This document shows positions 23,768-28,504 of a stretch of DNA of 28,504 bases, piece by piece. The stretch's first letter is position 1; each line of letters begins with the position of its first letter. A program made the translations under genes and the position numbers. The notes beneath the pieces were generated by a model. The model was not told the origin of the DNA and did no database searches. It saw nothing but the letters and a program-made list of their open reading frames with translations. The DNA comes from Gelidibacter sp038243395 (GTDB taxonomy: Bacteria; Bacteroidota; Bacteroidia; Flavobacteriales; Flavobacteriaceae), in the NCBI GenBank assembly GCA_038243395.1, contig JBBSRC010000058.1, forward strand, positions 1-28,504. Direction: 5' to 3'.

Positions 23768-24134
23768 ACAAAACAGCTAGTTGAACTAATCCCGCTTTTG
23801 GGCGGGATCTTGCGTTCAACAACCTTGTTTATGACCATAGTGGGCGAAACATCGGACCTTTGCCATTGAAAACATACAAAACAGCTAGTTGAACTAATCC
23901 CGTTTTTGGGCGGGATCTCGTTTTTAACATACGTGTGGTGTCTATTGTGGTCCTAATATCACACCTAACCCGATTATAGGCGGGTACAAAACAGATAATT
24001 GAACATATCTCTCTTTTATGAGAATTTAAATTTCCAACATCTTTTGGGATAACGATTTTAATTGACGCAACATACCTGACTGACCCAGATTCGGTTCAAA
24101 ACAGCCGATTAAATTTGTCTTTTTTGGGTCTCGG
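23768..24134 (+). repeat. Decaying tandem repeats, period about 110 bp
   Basis: A 43-bp unit beginning ACAAAACAGCTAGTTGAACT at 23768-23810 recurs at 23876-23918 with one change, then in weaker form at 23986 (ACAAAACAGATAATTGAAC) and 24095 (TCAAAACAGCCGATTAAAT). Starts are 108, 110 and 109 bp apart. The two best units carry a hairpin ATCCCGC...GCGGGAT-like core. The parts between also look alike at a lower level, so the full unit is about 110 bp. A possible fifth trace lies near 24205. No gene is seen from 23728 to 24346. It stands between the L25 and Pth genes, outside the island. Confidence 0.7.
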
Positions 24135-24346
24135 CCTTGCTGCTTTTCAGTAATGTTACTGAGATTCAAACAATCCTTCCGCTTAGACCTGTTTTTATCG
24201 GAATTTCAATTTTCTACGGTCAAGGTTTGCACTGGGTTTAAATTCCCGTTATTTTTGCCTTTCCTCATCGTTAATCTAAATTACTCTGACATTTTCAGGG
24301 AAAAGATTATGTTCACTTTGAGAAATATGCCTAAAATATTGCGTGC

Positions 24347-24979
24347 ATGCTCGGGTTTTTAAAAACTATTTTTCAATCTTCAAAAAATTCAACTCGTGTT
24401 GAAGAAAACATTATGAAAAAATATCTCATTGTAGGTTTAGGCAATATTGGTTCTGAATATGCCAATACGCGCCATAATATTGGTTTTAAAATCCTAGATC
24501 ATTTAGCGAAAAAAGAGGATTTGAGCTTTGAGACTCAGAAATTAGCGGATGTTACCGTTTATAAATTTAAAGGGCGACAGTTTATTTTGATCAAACCAAA
24601 TACTTATATGAATTTGAGCGGGAAGGCGATCCAATATTGGATGACCAAAGAAAACATTCCTCTCGAAAACTTATTAATTATTACCGATGATCTGAATTTG
24701 CCTTTTGGCACCATTCGTTTAAAAACTAAAGGGAGTGATGGTGGACATAATGGATTAAAGGATACACAAGATAAATTGCAAACTACAAATTACAATCGCT
24801 TCAGATTTGGTATCAGTGATGCTTTTAATAAAGGCAGACAAGTGGATTATGTTTTGGGAGAATGGACCCCTGAAGAGGATGCCAAATTTGGAGAACGCTT
24901 GGATAAATCCATTGAGCTCATAAAATCATTTGGTACCGCAGGGATCAACATTACCATGAATACTTTTAACGGGCAATAA
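24347..24979 (+). CDS. pth: Peptidyl-tRNA hydrolase
   Basis: Releases tRNA from prematurely dropped peptidyl-tRNA. Family motifs: YLIVGLGNIGSEYANTRHNIG (Asn and His of the active site), KPNTYMNLSGKAI, ITDDLNLPFGTIRL (active-site Asp) and GSDGGHNGLKDT. The 210-aa frame starts at ATG 24347; an internal ATG at 24413 gives 188 aa beginning KKYLIVGLG, the usual bacterial length. The 22-residue extension (LGFLKTIFQSSKNSTR) is hydrophobic then basic and resembles extensions I recall on some flavobacterial homologues, so I keep the longer start with reserve. Intact. Confidence 0.93.
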   Translation: MLGFLKTIFQSSKNSTRVEENIMKKYLIVGLGNIGSEYANTRHNIGFKILDHLAKKEDLSFETQKLADVTVYKFKGRQFILIKPNTYMNLSGKAIQYWMTKENIPLENLLIITDDLNLPFGTIRLKTKGSDGGHNGLKDTQDKLQTTNYNRFRFGISDAFNKGRQVDYVLGEWTPEEDAKFGERLDKSIELIKSFGTAGINITMNTFNGQ

Positions 24980-25092
24980 ATAAATTTCGACTCAAAAATC
25001 TTAATGACGGTATTTAGATAATATTTCAAAAGATTTAAATTACATCGGCAATAAACTTAAATTAGATTTTGCAGCGATCACAAACAAACATC

Positions 25093-26295
25093 ATGAAAAT
25101 TAAATTAACACTTTTGGTTTTGACCCTTTTTACCTTTTCAATCGCCCAGGCCCAAGAAATTGAAGCACCTAAGTTTGGAAAAGGCATTTTTAACCTCAAG
25201 GGAAAAGATAGTACCTGGTCCATGAAAATTGGAATGCAACTGCAATTTCAAGGTTCGTCTCAATGGGAGGAAAAAGATGGTAGCTTTACGGATATAGAAA
25301 CCAATTTTTTGATAAGAAGGGCACGATTAAAAATGGACGGATTTATCTACTCACCTAAATTAACTTATAAGATGGCTTTAGGTCTTTCTAATAGAGATAT
25401 GTCTGGAGCTTCTGTCTACACATCCAATGCGCCCCGTTACATTTTGGATGCGGTCGTTAAATGGAATTTTTATGAAAATTTCGAATTATGGTTTGGTCAA
25501 ACAAAACTTCCAGGAAATAGAGAGCATGTTATTTCATCGACCAATCTTCAGCTTGTAGATCGCTCCCTTCTGGATGGTAATTTTAATATTGATCGCGATG
25601 TTGGCATTCAACTACGACATCATTTTAGACTTTCTGAAAATTTTATCGTCAAGGAAGCATTTGCATTATCGCAAGGAGAAGGACGAAATGTTACTTCAGG
25701 GAACTTTGGAGGTTTTCAATATACATCGCGTATAGAGGTGCTTCCTTTAGGTGATTTTGTAAAGAATGGAGATTATATAGGAGGCGATATCCATAGAGAA
25801 GACACCCCGAAATTGGCATTTGGGGCAAGTTTTGACTTCAATAATAATGCTGTTAAAACTCGCAGCAATCAAGGATCTTACATGGTTAATGATGTTGGGT
25901 TTCATCAGACCAATATTTCAACTATGGTTCTGGATGCCATGTTTAAATACCAAGGATTTTCTGTTATGGGTGAATACGCGCATCGAACAGCTTCTGATCC
26001 TTTGGCTAAAAACGCCGATGGTTCGCTTACTGGAGATAAGGTTAATATCGGAAACGGTATTAATTTTCAAGCAGGTTATGTATTTGTAAATAATTGGGAG
26101 ATTTCAGGTAGATATACCAATATCCAATTTGATGAAGGTAGTGCGGTGAGAGATCTTAAAAATCAGTACACTATAGGAATTTCAAAATATATTGTCGGAC
26201 ATAAATTGAAAGTCCAATCAGATGTGAGCTATTTAAATTTAAATACGTCCAATAATCAACTCATGTGGCGATTGCAATTTGCTATTGATTTTTAA
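25093..26295 (+). CDS. Phosphate-selective porin O/P-like outer-membrane protein
   Basis: Outer-membrane beta-barrel of the OprO/OprP family, expected to let phosphate or polyphosphate pass. Signal peptide at residues 1-20 (MKIKLTLLVLTLFTFSIAQA) with cleavage after AQA. The mature chain has the typical N-terminal WSMKIGMQLQFQG and LIRRARLKMDGFIYSPKL strands, alternating strands through the middle, and ends in Phe (LQFAIDF), the usual barrel assembly signal. The frame extends to a TTG at 25069, but that TTG lies in a TAGATTTTG promoter-like stretch, so ATG 25093 is preferred. It is 70 bp before a PiT phosphate transporter gene, which supports a phosphate role. Confidence 0.88.
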   Translation: MKIKLTLLVLTLFTFSIAQAQEIEAPKFGKGIFNLKGKDSTWSMKIGMQLQFQGSSQWEEKDGSFTDIETNFLIRRARLKMDGFIYSPKLTYKMALGLSNRDMSGASVYTSNAPRYILDAVVKWNFYENFELWFGQTKLPGNREHVISSTNLQLVDRSLLDGNFNIDRDVGIQLRHHFRLSENFIVKEAFALSQGEGRNVTSGNFGGFQYTSRIEVLPLGDFVKNGDYIGGDIHREDTPKLAFGASFDFNNNAVKTRSNQGSYMVNDVGFHQTNISTMVLDAMFKYQGFSVMGEYAHRTASDPLAKNADGSLTGDKVNIGNGINFQAGYVFVNNWEISGRYTNIQFDEGSAVRDLKNQYTIGISKYIVGHKLKVQSDVSYLNLNTSNNQLMWRLQFAIDF

Positions 26296-26365
26296 AATGT
26301 TAACATTGAGGTAACACTGTCTTTAAAAACAGTAGGGATATTTGCAATCTAGTTTAAACTAAATT

Positions 26366-28504
26366 ATGGAAAATTTTTATTTATATATGATCATTGCCTT
26401 GGTCATTTTAGCAGTTGCTGATTTGGTGGTTGGTGTTAGCAATGATGCCGTAAATTTTTTGAATTCAGCAATGGGGTCAAAAGCAGTTTCTTTTCGAACG
26501 CTTATGATCGTGGCCAGTCTTGGAATTGGTATTGGAGCTATGTTTTCAAGTGGGATGATGGAGATAGCGCGTAGTGGCATCTTTAATCCGGAACAATTTA
26601 TGTTCAGTGAAATCATGATTATTTTTATGGCCGTGATGCTTACTGATATTTTATTATTGGATTTTTTCAATTCCATGGGATTGCCAACTTCTACAACCGT
26701 TTCTATCGTATTTGAATTGTTGGGAGCATCTGTTGCCATGACGTTGATCAAGATCAGCCATAGTGGAGGTGAATATGCGGATGTGATGAATTACATTAAC
26801 ACCTCAAAAGTGTCCGAGATTATCTTTGGAATTTTACTGTCTGTCGTCGTTGCTTTCTCCATTGGGGCCTTTGTACAATGGATTGCCAGATTATTACTGT
26901 CCTATGATTTTGAGAGAAAAGCCAATTGGGTTGGTGCCTTATTTGGTGGCTTCGCTCTAACTTCTATAACCTACTTCATTTTCATTAAAGGTATTGGTGG
27001 TACTAGCATTGCAAATCAGAGTTTTGAAATCACTGGAGGGGATACTATAAAAAGTTTTTTAGAAAATCAGGTCGTTTATATTGTGGCCATTAGTTTCTTA
27101 TTTTGGTTTATTTTATCCTACACCTTAATTGCTTTTGTGAAAACCAATATTTATAAAGTGGTCATTTTAGTAGGTACTTTTGCGTTGGCATTAGCTTTTG
27201 CAGGAAATGATTTGGTAAACTTTATCGGTCCTTCTATGGCCGCATTTCAGGCCTATTCCGATTTTGTGAATCCAGTTGTGAATACACTTGGACTTTCTGC
27301 ATCAGAGTTTCCAATGACTAGTTTAGGGGAAAAGGCTTCCACGCCGACAATGTTTTTGCTTGTTGCAGGTTTTATAATGGTGGTAACGCTTTGGTTTTCT
27401 TCAAAAGCCAAAAATGTGGTAAAAACATCACTCGATTTGTCAAGCCAGGGAGAAACAAAAGAACGCTTTCAACCCAATTTTTTGTCGAGAACTTTTGTTA
27501 GAATGGCTATTACCGCGTCTCAAGTATCCTCCTATATCTTACCAAAATCATGGGAAGCGAGGATCGACAAACAGTTTGAAACACCGGTTATACAATTGCC
27601 TAGAGATAAAGTACACGAATTGCCATCATTTGATATGGTAAGAGCTGCAGTCAACTTGATGGTTGCCGCTGTATTAATTGCTATTGCAACATCTTATAAA
27701 CTGCCGTTGTCCACTACGTATGTGACATTCATGGTGGCCATGGGGTCATCGTTAGCCGATAGGGCTTGGGGAGCGGAAAGTGCTGTTTATAGAGTAGCAG
27801 GAGTTATTAATGTGATTGGCGGTTGGTTCTTTACCGCATTCAGCGCGTTTTTTGCCGCGGCATTAGTTGCGTTTTTGCTTAACTTGAACATTCAAGTTAT
27901 GTTTCCATTGTTATTGGTAATGGCTTTTGGTCTGCTTATTAAAAGTTCAATTGCACACAACAAAAAGGTGAAAGAGACTAAAGCTGAAGACCGTTTAAAC
28001 AAAACCGAAAGCAGTTCGGTACAAGGCGTAATCCATGAGAGTGCTAGTAATATTGCCAATGTCGTGAAACGGGGCAATAGAATTTACACCAATGCCATTA
28101 ACGGATTGGCTCTGCAAGATCTGTCGTTATTAAAGAAGAATAAAAAGCAGATTAAGAAACTCTCAGATGAGGTGGATGAATTACGTGACAACATCTTTTA
28201 CTTTATCAAGAATTTAGATGATTCGAGTGTGGGCGCCAGTAACTTTTATATCAATATTTTAGGATATTTGCAGGATATGACGCAGTCATTGGAATACATT
28301 TCTAAAGTGAGCCATAAACATGTCCACAACAACCATAAGAAATTAAAGTTCAGTCAAATAAAGGAACTTAAAGAAGTGGACGCCCGTTTTGAGCGTTTAT
28401 TCAACAATACTCGGAATGCTTTCGACTCGCATTCTTTTGAAGAAATTGGTATTATTTTAGGAAGGAAAGCAGAAATTGTTAGTCTGGTTACAGATAAAAT
28501 CCAA
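26366..28504 (+). CDS. PiT-family phosphate transporter with PhoU-like C-terminus (partial)
   Basis: Inner-membrane phosphate permease; the gene runs off the right edge with 713 codons visible and no stop. Start: MENFYLYMIIALVILAVADL. The two PiT signature repeats are present: GVSNDAVNFLNSAMGSKAVS near residues 23-42 with GLPTSTTVSIVFELLGA near 105-120, and AFAGNDLVNFIGPSMAAFQA near 274-293 with YKLPLSTTYVTFMVAMGSSL near 446-466. About 10-12 membrane helices. From about residue 535 the chain becomes soluble and helical (KLSDEVDELRDNIFYFIK), like a PhoU/DUF47 domain. It follows the porin in the same direction, suggesting a paired outer- and inner-membrane phosphate route. Not truncated inside the window. 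Confidence 0.9.
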   Translation, partial: MENFYLYMIIALVILAVADLVVGVSNDAVNFLNSAMGSKAVSFRTLMIVASLGIGIGAMFSSGMMEIARSGIFNPEQFMFSEIMIIFMAVMLTDILLLDFFNSMGLPTSTTVSIVFELLGASVAMTLIKISHSGGEYADVMNYINTSKVSEIIFGILLSVVVAFSIGAFVQWIARLLLSYDFERKANWVGALFGGFALTSITYFIFIKGIGGTSIANQSFEITGGDTIKSFLENQVVYIVAISFLFWFILSYTLIAFVKTNIYKVVILVGTFALALAFAGNDLVNFIGPSMAAFQAYSDFVNPVVNTLGLSASEFPMTSLGEKASTPTMFLLVAGFIMVVTLWFSSKAKNVVKTSLDLSSQGETKERFQPNFLSRTFVRMAITASQVSSYILPKSWEARIDKQFETPVIQLPRDKVHELPSFDMVRAAVNLMVAAVLIAIATSYKLPLSTTYVTFMVAMGSSLADRAWGAESAVYRVAGVINVIGGWFFTAFSAFFAAALVAFLLNLNIQVMFPLLLVMAFGLLIKSSIAHNKKVKETKAEDRLNKTESSSVQGVIHESASNIANVVKRGNRIYTNAINGLALQDLSLLKKNKKQIKKLSDEVDELRDNIFYFIKNLDDSSVGASNFYINILGYLQDMTQSLEYISKVSHKHVHNNHKKLKFSQIKELKEVDARFERLFNNTRNAFDSHSFEEIGIILGRKAEIVSLVTDKIQ

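Noticed and set aside
23585..23869. ORF of 94 codons over the L25 end
   Set aside because: Shadow frame of the GAA/GCA-rich tail, running through the L25 terminator and into the repeats.
23768..24134. CRISPR-like array
   Set aside because: Only two units are near identical, later ones decay steadily, intervening parts resemble each other, and no cas gene is present.
25069..25092. TTG start of the porin eight codons upstream
   Set aside because: It lies in a promoter-like TAGATTTTG stretch and would put eight polar residues before a normal signal peptide.

Overview
The window looks like a chromosomal segment of a marine-type Bacteroidota, most probably Flavobacteriaceae. The evidence is the AT-rich coding style, TAnnTTTG-type -7 promoter boxes, the near absence of Shine-Dalgarno sites, flavobacterial WYL-type regulators, a phosphate-selective porin O/P homologue, and a Bacteroidota tyrosine recombinase. 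I cannot name a genus from sequence alone.

Layout. Positions 1-5000 hold a galactose uptake and Leloir-pathway cluster: aldose 1-epimerase, SSS sodium/sugar symporter, galactokinase and galactose-1-phosphate uridylyltransferase, all on the plus strand. An atypical exported class A beta-lactamase-like serine hydrolase (5115-6041, minus) converges on galT. A Wzx-like polysaccharide flippase (minus) then diverges from a WYL-domain regulator (plus) across a short intergenic dyad. Two small genes follow (a zinc-ribbon-like protein missed by size cut-offs and a small membrane protein), each preceded by a GACA-N5-TGTC dyad, and then a decayed second WYL regulator.

Positions 10516-21706 are an 11.2 kb integrative element in the 3' end of a tRNA-Leu(CAA) gene. 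It is bounded by a 21-bp exact direct repeat and has matching 25-bp arm-type repeats just inside each end. It carries an integrase, an unknown 300-aa protein, an excisionase-like HTH protein, a small unknown protein, a filamentous-phage/plasmid-type replication initiator, and two minus-strand cargo loci. Cargo one is a three-gene overlapping operon: a TIGR04255-family protein plus two small proteins of uncharacterised families. Cargo two is a Type ISP/IIG-like fused restriction-methylase split by one in-frame ochre codon. The element separated the tRNA from what looks like its native terminator (now at 10483-10512) and supplies a new one at 21639-21678.

Positions 21900-28504 return to core chromosome: PRPP synthetase, ribosomal protein L25/Ctc with an acidic tail, a decaying tandem repeat tract of about 110-bp period, peptidyl-tRNA hydrolase, a porin O/P homologue, and a PiT-type phosphate transporter with a C-terminal PhoU-like region running off the window.

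The best candidate for an undescribed system is the three-gene TIGR04255 operon (15811-17414), which sits beside the restriction gene in the variable half of the tRNA island. Its function is unknown and its role in defence is only a guess from context.
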